Below, piece after piece: positions 24,956 through 32,326 of a DNA stretch of 64,000 bases; the first letter of the stretch is position 1, and every line of letters starts with the position of its first letter. The notes under the pieces were generated by a model. The model had not been told where the DNA came from. It saw only the letters and a program-made list of their open reading frames with translations, and did not search any database. Origin of the DNA: Haloferula sp. BvORR071. GTDB taxonomy: Bacteria > Verrucomicrobiota > Verrucomicrobiia > Verrucomicrobiales > Akkermansiaceae. The stretch is from NCBI RefSeq assembly GCF_000739615.1, contig NZ_BATP01000019.1, positions 124,001-188,000 on the forward strand, in the 5' to 3' direction. A program made the translations under genes and the position numbers.

Positions 24956-25369
24956 GTGCCGATCCACTATTCGACCGACGTCGTCATCACCGCGGATCAG
25001 TACATCGATCTGCTGCATCGCGCGGATTTCGCTCAGCGCCGCCCGGTGGATGACCGCGAGTGCATCACCGGAATGCTGCAGCACGCGAACATCCTCTGCA
25101 CGGCATGGGACAGCGAGAAGCTGGTCGGCGCGGCTCGCTCGGTCACGGACTTCCACTACTGTTGCTATCTCTCCGACCTCGCGGTGGACGTGGAATATCA
25201 GAAGCAGGGCATCGGCCGGGAGATGATCCGGCACACGCGCACCCTGTTGGGCCCACGGACCTCGCTGATTCTTTTGGCAGCACCAGCGGCGCGGGAGTAT
25301 TATCCAAAGATCGGGTTCGAAACCCATCCCTCGGCCTGGGTGATCGCGCCGGGGAAGGACTTGGTGTGA
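24956..25369 (+). CDS. GNAT-family N-acetyltransferase
   Basis: 137 residues with a GTG start 2 bp after the lipoprotein gene. The acetyl-CoA-binding core is visible: YLSDLAVDVEYQKQGIGREM (motif A, Q-x-x-G-I-G) and a C-terminal AAPAAREYYPKIGFE (motif B). The family transfers acetyl groups to amines; the acceptor here cannot be told from sequence. It is cytoplasmic, with no signal sequence. Confidence 0.85.
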   Translation: MPIHYSTDVVITADQYIDLLHRADFAQRRPVDDRECITGMLQHANILCTAWDSEKLVGAARSVTDFHYCCYLSDLAVDVEYQKQGIGREMIRHTRTLLGPRTSLILLAAPAAREYYPKIGFETHPSAWVIAPGKDLV

Positions 25370-25418
25370 GCGGGCCTCTGGGGAATAGAGGTGGCGTCCG
25401 GCCCCTCCCCTCTCTTAG

Positions 25419-26243
25419 ATGGCCACGATGAAATTCTCGATTCTCATGGCAGCGGGCCTTCCGCTGGTATCGCAGGTGATGGCGGCAGGAGTGAAGGACG
25501 GTCACGGCGAGGCAGAGTTGCTCGCCCAGAGCGCGACCTACCAAACCGGCAAGCCCGTAACGGTCGGCATCCGCTTGAAGGTGGAAGACGGCTGGCACGC
25601 CTACTGGACCAATCCCGGCGAGGGCGGCATGGCGATGAGCGCGAAGTGGACCCTGCCAGAAGGCTGGAAGGCCGGGGCGCTGCAAGCACCCGTGCCGAAG
25701 CGCTTCATGACCGGCGAGCTGCCGGGCTTCGGCTACGAGGGCGAGGCGGTGTATCTGGTCGATCTCACGCCGCCCGCGGGCGCGGGTTCCGGCGCAAGCA
25801 CGGCCGAGTGCAAGGTGAAGCTGTCCTGGTTGACCTGCGACGAAAAGGCCTGCGTGCCGGGAGACGTGGAACTTGCCGTGAAACTCGCCCCTGGCGATGG
25901 CGCTCCGGGCAAGGATGCCGCCGCGCTGACCGCCGCGGCCAAGAAGATCCCCCAGCCCTTGCAGGGTGCAGCCCTGAAGGTGGAAGAGGCTGACAAAGCG
26001 CTGAAACTGACGATCACAGCCCCCGCGGGAGTGGATCTGGATGGGGCGCAGGCCTTCCCCGCCACGGAGCAGGTGGTGGACGCCGCCGATCCGCTGAAAT
26101 TCGCACGCAGCGCGGACGGATGGACCGCCACAGCGAAAAAAAGTGAATATGCCACGGGCGCGCCGACTCTACTCGATATCGTCTTGGCCGGCGGCAAGCT
26201 GGAGAGGCCTCTCGTCGTCTCATGGCAGGCGGCCAAAAAGTGA
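25419..26243 (+). CDS. Exported protein with the N-terminal (alpha) domain of DsbD
   Basis: 274 residues with a signal peptide ending near VMAAG (about residue 24). The region 35-155 matches the DsbD alpha domain: VEDGWHAYWTNPGEGG, then PVPKRFMTGELPGFGYEGEA and LSWLTCDEKACVPGDVEL, where the two Cys are the likely redox pair. In full-length DsbD this domain passes electrons to periplasmic partners. Here it stands alone with no membrane or thioredoxin domain. The next gene encodes an exported redoxin, so the two probably work together in periplasmic thiol or peroxide chemistry. An ATG at 25428 is an alternative start. Confidence 0.83.
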   Translation: MATMKFSILMAAGLPLVSQVMAAGVKDGHGEAELLAQSATYQTGKPVTVGIRLKVEDGWHAYWTNPGEGGMAMSAKWTLPEGWKAGALQAPVPKRFMTGELPGFGYEGEAVYLVDLTPPAGAGSGASTAECKVKLSWLTCDEKACVPGDVELAVKLAPGDGAPGKDAAALTAAAKKIPQPLQGAALKVEEADKALKLTITAPAGVDLDGAQAFPATEQVVDAADPLKFARSADGWTATAKKSEYATGAPTLLDIVLAGGKLERPLVVSWQAAKK

Positions 26244-26322
26244 CCGGATTTCCGTTGGACAAGCCGGATCACCTCGCCACCGTCATCGACGATCCCGTCT
26301 TGGAAATCATTCCTCAAATACC

Positions 26323-26931
26323 ATGAAGCAGCACAACACATTCCTCGGCGCCGTGCTTGGTGCCATGATCTGCAGCGTCAACGCCTGGGCCATCGAGCCG
26401 GGCGACGCCGCTCCCGCCTTCACCGTGAAGAACGTGAAGGGTGAAGAAGTGTCCCTCGCGAAGCAAAAGGGCAAGGTCGTGGTCCTCGAGTGGGTCAACT
26501 ACGATTGCCCCTTCGTGAAGAAGCACTACGGCAGCGGCAACATGCAGAAGCTGCAGGAAAAATACACCGCCAAGGACGTGGTGTGGATCACCGTGAGCAC
26601 CAATGCGGAGGGCCCCTTGTCTGAAGCCAAGGGCCTGGCCGATCGCTCGAAGGAAGCCGGCAACAAGGCAACCCAGATCGTGCTGGATACCGATGGCAAG
26701 GTAGGCAAGGCCTACGGCGCCAAGACCACCCCGCACATGTTCGTGATCGATAAGGAAGGCAAGATCGCCTACGACGGCGCAATTGACTCCGTGAAGTCGA
26801 CCGAAGCCGCGGACATCGCCACCGCTGACAGCTACGTCTCGCTGGCACTGGATTCCGTGCTCGCCGGCAAGACCGTGGACAAGGCCAAGACCGAGCCCTA
26901 CGGCTGCGGTGTGAAGTACGCCGCGAAGTGA
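26323..26931 (+). CDS. Exported thioredoxin-fold peroxiredoxin-like protein
   Basis: 202 residues from the ATG at 26323. It has a signal peptide ending NAWA (about residue 23) and an AhpC/TSA-like fold beginning EPGDAAPAFTVKNVKG. The active-site region is VNYDCPFVKKHYGSGN, with a single Cys as in one-Cys redoxins. TTPHMFVIDKEGKIAYDGAI is the usual cis-proline and strand region. A second Cys lies near the end (YGCGVKYAAK) and could act as a resolving residue. It follows the DsbD-alpha-like gene by 79 bp. A frame extending upstream to 26143 overlaps that gene and was not used. Confidence 0.85.
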   Translation: MKQHNTFLGAVLGAMICSVNAWAIEPGDAAPAFTVKNVKGEEVSLAKQKGKVVVLEWVNYDCPFVKKHYGSGNMQKLQEKYTAKDVVWITVSTNAEGPLSEAKGLADRSKEAGNKATQIVLDTDGKVGKAYGAKTTPHMFVIDKEGKIAYDGAIDSVKSTEAADIATADSYVSLALDSVLAGKTVDKAKTEPYGCGVKYAAK

Positions 26932-26965
26932 TTCGCCGGGTTATTTCGTTCAGTGAGTTTTGGAA

Positions 26966-27000
26966 GCCTCCGGGGATCTCCCCGGGGGCTTTTTCTTTTT
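26966..27000 (+). terminator. Rho-independent terminator after the redoxin gene
   Basis: A 10-bp stem (GCCTCCGGGG/CCCCGGGGGC with one G-T pair) with a 4-base loop, followed by TTTTCTTTTT. It lies 35 bp after the stop codon. Confidence 0.92.
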
Positions 27001-27056
27001 GCTTCCGCACATCAAGCCGTGCCCTTCCTCCAAACGATTCCCCATTCGCGGCGCAA

Positions 27057-27287
27057 CCGCTTTAGGAGTGCGCGCGAGAATCGCCGCTTTTTCGGCGAGT
27101 CTTCCCTCATCTCGCCACACAAGTTCTAGGTGGGTCCGCCGCGATCTTGGTTCGGCGGGTGAAGCGCTAGTCACTCACAACTACATCCCTGCCCGGGGTA
27201 AGGGCGGATCTTCCTAGAACTTGGATTGCGTGCCGATACGGATCCGCTCCCTCAAAGCGGCGATTCCCGCGCGCACTCCTAAAGCGG
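27057..27287. repeat. Nested palindromic element (MITE-like or structured repeat)
   Basis: Outer arms 27057-27090 and 27254-27287 are 34-base inverted repeats with one mismatch. An inner perfect 10-base pair, AAGTTCTAGG at 27121-27130 and CCTAGAACTT at 27213-27222, lies between them. The 231-bp element fills most of the gap between a terminator and the convergent M56 gene. It has no open frame of its own. Nested terminal inverted repeats without a gene suggest a non-autonomous mobile element or an RNA-coding palindrome. Target-site duplications were not clear. Confidence 0.6.
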
Positions 27288-27321
27288 CGATGCCGCAAAA
27301 GGGGACATCGCTCGTTCCACA

Positions 27322-28227
27322 TCACTCCCCCGGAAACGGATTCGCATCCAGGCGCGTCCGGATCTCGTCCATCGGCACCGTCGTCTTCGCCGGCGGATCA
27401 GCCGGGCGGATGACCACGAGCCCGAGTGCCGTGAGCAGAGTCAGCACGATCAGGGTGCTGACGATCCAGCGTGGGCTGGTGGGCACCTTGGAAAACATCC
27501 GTTTTACGCGGGCCTCCAAGCCGCTTTCGTGGGCCATGGCCAGAGCGGTAGCAGGCGAGTGCTTGGCCGCGGCGAGGTCGCAGAGGACGTTCGCATAGCG
27601 GTCAGCACGCATCCCTTCAGCGACGAGCGCTTCATCACAGGCAAACTCGCATTGGTCGCCGAGACGACGGGCCATCCACCACACCAGTGGATTGAACCAG
27701 TGGAGCGTGCAGGCGGCGGAGGCCACCGCGCGCATCAGCGGATCGCGGCGCTGATGGTGCTTCATCTCGTGTGCCAGCACAGCCTCTTGGGTTTCGGGTG
27801 GCCAGGAGTGCCATTCCTCCGGCACGAAGATCACCGGCTTGAAGATGCCCGCCGCCACCGGACCGGGGTGGTGCTTGAGCAGGCGCACATCGGCGATCAG
27901 GTCGCCGGATTCGCGGACGCCGATGCGCTCGGAATCGCGGCGCCAGCGATTCAGGATGGTGAGCGCGGCGAACAAGCGCAAGGAAGCCACGGCCACGCCG
28001 ATCGCCCAGATCCAGGGCAGCAAATTCCAGAGCGTTTCCTGCACTTCCACCGCTTCATCCGGATGCGGCAGGATCTGCCACTTCGGCAGAAAGAAAAGCA
28101 GCGGGAATACCAGCAACAGCACCAGCGCCAGCACGGTGAGACGCGGGTCCTTCGCATGATCGCGGCGACCGGCCCACCAGACAAAAACGGTGGCGGTCAG
28201 CGAGAAGGCGATGGCAGGCAGTAGCAT
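27322..28227 (-). CDS. M56-family (BlaR1/MecR1-like) membrane metallopeptidase
   Basis: 301 residues with about four membrane segments and a zinc-protease motif AHEMKHHQRRDP near residue 150, followed by LVWWMARRLGDQCEFACDEA, where the Glu of ExxxD is the usual third ligand. In beta-lactam resistance systems such proteins cleave the BlaI repressor after sensing a signal. The C-terminal region here is short (about 70 residues after the last helix) and carries no penicillin-binding sensor domain, so the signal is probably something else. It is the third gene of the leftward blaI operon. Confidence 0.87.
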   Translation of the reverse strand: MLLPAIAFSLTATVFVWWAGRRDHAKDPRLTVLALVLLLVFPLLFFLPKWQILPHPDEAVEVQETLWNLLPWIWAIGVAVASLRLFAALTILNRWRRDSERIGVRESGDLIADVRLLKHHPGPVAAGIFKPVIFVPEEWHSWPPETQEAVLAHEMKHHQRRDPLMRAVASAACTLHWFNPLVWWMARRLGDQCEFACDEALVAEGMRADRYANVLCDLAAAKHSPATALAMAHESGLEARVKRMFSKVPTSPRWIVSTLIVLTLLTALGLVVIRPADPPAKTTVPMDEIRTRLDANPFPGE

Positions 28228-28235
28228 GATGAATC

Positions 28236-28649
28236 TCAGTGAGCTTTCTCAGGATGCGCGGAAGAGCTGGCGCTTTGCCGGAAGCGCTCCCGGGTCCAGC
28301 GCTCCTTCGCGGCTTCCAGTTTCAATTTCGACGAGGCCCCACGAACCCCGGTATCCCGGAGCAGTTCGCAATTCCCGCGTGCATCGTCCACCAAAACGGT
28401 GAACTCGTCACCGGCAGCGAGCAGGTAGCCTCGCTCTGCGTAGGCTACATACCAGAACTGGTAGGGAGCCACATAACGCACCTCTTCCCGGTTGTAGCCG
28501 GAGAGATCGATCTGCAGCATTCGCGCCGCCGATTCCGCCGCACGGATGACCTCGGAGCGGTCGGTGGCGGCGCGTCCCGGCATCGGGGCGCAGTCTGCCA
28601 GCAGCAAGGCCAGCACCGGCAGGCCGGCGTATGGCAGGATCATCGTCAT
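28236..28649 (-). CDS. Small exported protein of unknown function between blaI and the M56 gene
   Basis: 137 residues. A hydrophobic N-terminus reads LPYAGLPVLALLLADCAPMP; the Cys could be a lipidation site but the Asp before it is not canonical. The rest is mixed alpha/beta with VRYVAPYQFWYVAYAER and DDARGNCELLRDTG. It sits between the repressor and the protease gene, 8 bp before the latter, so it may take part in sensing. No family was recognised. Confidence 0.65.
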   Translation of the reverse strand: MTMILPYAGLPVLALLLADCAPMPGRAATDRSEVIRAAESAARMLQIDLSGYNREEVRYVAPYQFWYVAYAERGYLLAAGDEFTVLVDDARGNCELLRDTGVRGASSKLKLEAAKERWTRERFRQSASSSAHPEKAH

Positions 28650-28700
28650 CGGTTCCGGGCCGTGGCCCGCGGATCGGATCGGGAAACAAATCCCGGCGGT

Positions 28701-29078
28701 TCAGTTCTCCGTATTGATCAGGCTGCGGATCTTCTCGATCTCGTCAGTGCTGAGCTGCTGGTCCTTGGGGTCCAGCAGGGCGGCCACGAGGTTCTCCGGC
28801 TTGCCTTCGAAGAAGGTGGAAAGGAGCTGCTTGAGGGCAGAGCGCTTGGCCTTTTTCTCCGGCACGGCCGGACGGTAAACGTAGCGGCGCGAGTCCTTGC
28901 GGAAGGAAACCAGCGTCTTCTCGATCATGGTCGCCAACAGAGCCCGCACTGCGGAATAGGTCGGCGGATCGGGCATTTGGTCCATGACCTCCTGCGCGGT
29001 TGCCTCCCCTACCCGGTAGAGGATATCCATCACCTGCCGCTCCCGTCGTGCCAGCGCTTCCGCATTGCTCATGCCCAT
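28701..29078 (-). CDS. BlaI/MecI/CopY-family repressor
   Basis: 125 residues. The winged helix-turn-helix is typical: ALARRERQVMDILYRVGEAT, then TYSAVRALLATMIEKTLVSF. The C-terminal dimerisation half ends in STDEIEKIRSLI. The ATG at 29078 has AAGG nine bases upstream. The family represses its own operon and targets until cleaved by an M56 protease, and the M56 gene is downstream here. The gene is divergent from a lipoprotein gene at 29177; the 98 bp between them carry an inverted repeat (29091-29100 with 29165-29174) that could be its operator. Confidence 0.9.
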   Translation of the reverse strand: MGMSNAEALARRERQVMDILYRVGEATAQEVMDQMPDPPTYSAVRALLATMIEKTLVSFRKDSRRYVYRPAVPEKKAKRSALKQLLSTFFEGKPENLVAALLDPKDQQLSTDEIEKIRSLINTEN

Positions 29079-29130
29079 GAATTACAGCCTTGCTGGAAAA
29101 GCCGCAATTCAAATGTTGAAAAAATAGCAC

Positions 29131-29159
29131 TTAAGGTTTGACTAGGGCAGGGCTATAAT
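29131..29159 (+). promoter_or_regulatory. Candidate sigma-70 promoter of the lipoprotein cluster
   Basis: TATAAT at 29154-29159 with TTAAGG at 29131-29136, 17 bases apart. It reads toward the lipoprotein start at 29177. The tenmer inverted repeat TGCTGGAAAA...TTTTCCAGCA encloses it, a layout suited to control by the divergent BlaI-type repressor. The -35 element is weak. Confidence 0.5.
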
Positions 29160-29176
29160 GCTGTTTTTCCAGCACC

Positions 29177-30040
29177 ATGAAATTTGCGATGAAGGCAAGC
29201 GCAACCCCCAAGTGGAAAGATCTGTTTCGCATCAGCGCCGCAGCCTCGGCAGCGCTGTGGTTGTCAAGCTGCGCCAACAACGTAAGCCCCGGCGAAGCGA
29301 GGGGCGACTACAACCGGCCAATGCCCATCAATGGCCCGGCGGACAGCCAGTCGGCTGACGCGACGCCACCACGCCAGAAGTCGGCAGAAGAACGCCCGGG
29401 CTTGGCTACCGGCTTCGGCGAGTCCGCGGACTCCGACTGGCACCGCCAGTCCTTCGTGCGGGCTTCCTCGAAGCCCGCCGGGGCCGGGCTGGTCTATTAC
29501 AACGACAAGGAAGGCATCGAAGCGATGACCGGCTCGAAGCGGAAGGTCGGCGGCGTGGAGACGGCGGCGGGCGACATGATCGAGTGGGGCATCAAGAGCG
29601 GCTTCGGCTACCTGCCGACCTACAAGACCTATAGCTGGGGCACCCGGCGTTTCGTGGTCGGTGAGAAAGACTCCGACTACTCGATTGTGCTGAAGAACCG
29701 CTGCAAAAGCCGCCTGGAGGTGGTGCTGAGCGTCGACGGTCTGGACGTGATCGACGGCAAGAAGGCTGGTCTTTCCAAGCAGGGCTACGTGATCGGCTCC
29801 GGCGAGACGCTGGAGGTGAAGGGCTGGCGGACCAGCCCCACTACAGTGGCGCGCTTCAGGTTTTCCACCGTCGCAGGTTCCTACACGAACCTCGCGTATG
29901 GCGATCATCGCAATGTCGGTGTGATCGGGATGGCGGTCTTCGCCGAGAAAGGCGTGGATCCCTGGACCTGGAGCTCGGGCGAGGTGAATAACCGGCTTGA
30001 GGCGGATCCCTTTGCCAAAGCTCCCGGCAGGAACCAATAG
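29177..30040 (+). CDS. Predicted lipoprotein of unknown function
   Basis: 287 residues. The signal ends in LWLSSCANN (Cys about residue 34), a standard lipobox. The body is beta-rich: AGLVYYNDKEGIEAMTGSKR, then VVGEKDSDYSIVLKNRCKSR and LEVVLSVDGLDVIDGKKAG, with the look of an Ig- or jelly-roll-like domain. It heads a three-gene rightward cluster divergent from blaI. If the repressor controls it, it may be the main output of the BlaI/M56 system, which is inference. Confidence 0.7.
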   Translation: MKFAMKASATPKWKDLFRISAAASAALWLSSCANNVSPGEARGDYNRPMPINGPADSQSADATPPRQKSAEERPGLATGFGESADSDWHRQSFVRASSKPAGAGLVYYNDKEGIEAMTGSKRKVGGVETAAGDMIEWGIKSGFGYLPTYKTYSWGTRRFVVGEKDSDYSIVLKNRCKSRLEVVLSVDGLDVIDGKKAGLSKQGYVIGSGETLEVKGWRTSPTTVARFRFSTVAGSYTNLAYGDHRNVGVIGMAVFAEKGVDPWTWSSGEVNNRLEADPFAKAPGRNQ

Positions 30041-30045
30041 TACTC

Positions 30046-30654
30046 ATGAAAACTCGACGTGGGTTTTGCAGCGCCGCACTGGCGGTGCTGGCCGGGGTCT
30101 GGTGTGCACCGGCGTTGCGGGCGGAGTCACTGAACTTCCTGCCCGAGCCTCAGGGCAAACTGCCGCTGCTGGCGCTGTGGGTGGATGACCATGGGAGCAA
30201 GCAGCGGACTTCCCCCGGCGAAAAGGTGCTGCGCTTCGCTGTGTGGGAAGATGGTACCGTCCTCTGCGGGCGGGATCTGGAGAATGACGGAAACCGCCTG
30301 CGCACCGGCAAGATCCCGAAGGAACAGGTGGCGCTGCTCAAGAAGCAGATCCAGATCTCCGGAATCTTCGAACTGAAGGGCAATTGCTACCTGGTGCCGG
30401 ATGCGCCGGTGCTCTGCATGATCGCGGTGGTGGACGGCAAACAGCAGATGCTCTTCTGGGACGAGCGGGAGATCCCCGGCTACGGGATCAACAGCCATCC
30501 GAAGCCGCAGCACCTGGCCTTCATGAGAGCCTGGAAACAGGCGAAGGCGGCGGGGATCAAGCAGCTCGGCGGTAGTCTGACGGATCTGGCTGGCGTGCAG
30601 ACCTTCCGACCGCCGGACGCGTGGTATTTGAAAAAGCCGATTCAGTCAGAGTAA
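30046..30654 (+). CDS. Secreted protein of unknown function
   Basis: 202 residues with a signal peptide ending in PALRAES (about residue 27). The mature part is alpha/beta: FAVWEDGTVLCGRDLENDGN, then KIPKEQVALLKKQIQISGIF and VLCMIAVVDGKQQMLFWDER. It has three Cys in the mature part. It starts 5 bp after the lipoprotein gene and is probably co-transcribed. No family was recognised. Confidence 0.65.
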   Translation: MKTRRGFCSAALAVLAGVWCAPALRAESLNFLPEPQGKLPLLALWVDDHGSKQRTSPGEKVLRFAVWEDGTVLCGRDLENDGNRLRTGKIPKEQVALLKKQIQISGIFELKGNCYLVPDAPVLCMIAVVDGKQQMLFWDEREIPGYGINSHPKPQHLAFMRAWKQAKAAGIKQLGGSLTDLAGVQTFRPPDAWYLKKPIQSE

Positions 30655-30671
30655 ATTCAGAAAGGCACGCT

Positions 30672-30896
30672 ATGCACTTTGCACAAGATACGTGGAGCGG
30701 ACGGATCTGTCTTTTGCTCGGTTTGGTCCTGCTGGTGTGGGGAGCTTGTCGCGAGCCGATGCTGCCGACGCGTCAAGCGGTAGTGGTTGCACCTGCCTCG
30801 CTTGAGAAAGTGGCGGAGGAAGTCGTCGTGAACGATGAGGACCGGGAGCCCTTGCTGGTGATTGCCCGACATGACAAAGGGAAGGTGGCTCCCTGA
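30672..30896 (+). CDS. Very small membrane or secreted protein
   Basis: 74 residues from the ATG at 30672. One hydrophobic segment (ICLLLGLVLLVWGAC, about 13-27) ends in a Cys that could be lipidated, and a short acidic tail follows. It lies 17 bp after the preceding gene and probably belongs to the same transcript. Function unknown. Confidence 0.5.
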   Translation: MHFAQDTWSGRICLLLGLVLLVWGACREPMLPTRQAVVVAPASLEKVAEEVVVNDEDREPLLVIARHDKGKVAP

Positions 30897-30910
30897 GTGA
30901 AGGGACGACC

Positions 30911-31354
30911 CTAACAACTTTCACGCATCCTCTTCCTCCAGCGCCACGCCAGCAAGCCGCCCCACACCCCCAGATACAGACCTACCAGCAGCCAATCCGG
31001 CAACTTCAACACCGGATCGCCTCCCCACTTCTGAAAGCTCGGCCGTCCGAAAGGGAGATCGCTCTGACGCTCCCAACGGCCATACATCCATCCCGCTTGG
31101 TCGCCTCCTGCGTCCATACACATGACCGAGATCTCTGAGTCGGCATGGGTAACCGAAGTCCTCCACACGGCTGTCCCGTAGGAAATGAGCGAGGTATTCC
31201 GCAAGCAATCGCCCCAGGCCCAGAGCAGGAACAGAAGGCCGAACATGCCCAGCCACAGCAGGGGTGAACGCCGCAAGAAGCGGGAATTCCTCACTCCTTC
31301 CTGATAGACCGATGCCACACCGGGCACACGCAAAATCCTTCTAACAAACCTCAT
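30911..31354 (-). CDS. Small membrane protein of unknown function
   Basis: 147 residues with two membrane helices (about 30-50, LLWLGMFGLLFLLWAWG, and about 118-138) and a soluble part between them. The gene overlaps the end of the dehydrogenase gene by 14 bp on the same strand, which suggests coupling. No family was recognised. Confidence 0.55.
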   Translation of the reverse strand: MRFVRRILRVPGVASVYQEGVRNSRFLRRSPLLWLGMFGLLFLLWAWGDCLRNTSLISYGTAVWRTSVTHADSEISVMCMDAGGDQAGWMYGRWERQSDLPFGRPSFQKWGGDPVLKLPDWLLVGLYLGVWGGLLAWRWRKRMRESC

Positions 31355-32246
31355 CGATCACCTTCCGCACCGCCCTCGCCGCGGCACGGAATTGCTCGCT
31401 TTCGAGCGCATTCAGATCGGGATGCATGAAGCGCTCGATGCCGCGCTTGCCGACAACGACAGGAAGGCTCAGGCAGACGCCTTCAACCCCGAGGAAACCA
31501 TCGACCTTCACGCTGAGCGGGACGGTGCGGCGCTCGTCTAACAAGATCGCCTCGATGATGTAGGAGGCAGCCTGGCCGATGGCGTAGCAGGTGTTGCGCT
31601 TCTTGCGGAAGACCTCGATGCCCGCTCCCGCCGCCTTGTCGCAGAGGGCGCGGCGCTCGGGGGTATCGTCGATCCTCTCGCCGCCTGCCTGGGCCACGCT
31701 CATCGCGGGGAACATGTGCATGCCATGCTCGCCGAGGATGTAGGCGCGCAGATCATCAGGATGGATGTGGGTCATCGCGGAGAGCATCTCGCGGAAGCGG
31801 ATCGAATCGACCAGGGTGCCCGTGCCCATCACTCGCTCGCGCGGGAAACCGGTGATCTGGAGTGCTTCCCAAGTCAGAATATCGACGGGGTTGGTGATCA
31901 TCACCAGCTTGGTCTGCGGGGCCAGCTCGGCGATGGTCGGCAGGAGCTTGCGCATCAGCTGGACATTCCCGGCGGCGAGGATGTTCCGGTCGGTAATATT
32001 GTCGGGCGTGGGGACGGAGGCGCACATCGCCACCACCTCGCTGCCCGCACAATCCGAGAGGTCCCCTGCCCTCACGCTCACCGGCACCTGCAGGAAGGCC
32101 TGCGCGTGCATCAGATCCATCGCCTCGCCCTCGGCCTTGGTCCGGTTCGCGCCGACCAGCACGATCTCGCGGGCCGCGCCGCGCAGCATCAGGGTATAGG
32201 CCAGCACCATTCCCACATTTCCCGGTCCGACGATCGTGACTTTCAC
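31341..32246 (-). CDS. Lactate/malate-dehydrogenase-family NAD-dependent oxidoreductase of uncertain substrate
   Basis: 301 residues from a GTG at 32246 with AAGGAAAGG just upstream; an in-frame extension to 32306 was not used. The NAD fold starts VKVTIVGPGNVGMVLAYTL. NPVDILTWEALQITGFPRER and the active-site region GEHGMHMFPAMS (His as proton acceptor) are family features. Aligned on the catalytic Arg of DNITDRN, the residue seven before it, Gln in lactate and Arg in malate dehydrogenases, is Thr here. The substrate is therefore probably not plain pyruvate or oxaloacetate. The gene is divergent from nspC, with 80 bp between them. Confidence 0.8.
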   Translation of the reverse strand: MKVTIVGPGNVGMVLAYTLMLRGAAREIVLVGANRTKAEGEAMDLMHAQAFLQVPVSVRAGDLSDCAGSEVVAMCASVPTPDNITDRNILAAGNVQLMRKLLPTIAELAPQTKLVMITNPVDILTWEALQITGFPRERVMGTGTLVDSIRFREMLSAMTHIHPDDLRAYILGEHGMHMFPAMSVAQAGGERIDDTPERRALCDKAAGAGIEVFRKKRNTCYAIGQAASYIIEAILLDERRTVPLSVKVDGFLGVEGVCLSLPVVVGKRGIERFMHPDLNALESEQFRAAARAVRKVIDEVC

Positions 32247-32326
32247 CGGCCTTTCCTTCGGTTGCCCGGCCAAAAAGTTCAACGATCGATGTTGGACCTG
32301 CGGCAATCCGAGTTCATGGTCGCCGC

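Noticed and set aside
26143..26322. N-terminal extension of the redoxin gene by 60 codons
   Set aside because: It overlaps the previous gene and has no signal peptide; the ATG at 26323 is followed by a standard one.
29138..29159. TTGACT at 29138 paired with TATAAT at 29154
   Set aside because: The spacing is only 10 bases. TTAAGG at 29131, 17 bases away, is the better partner.
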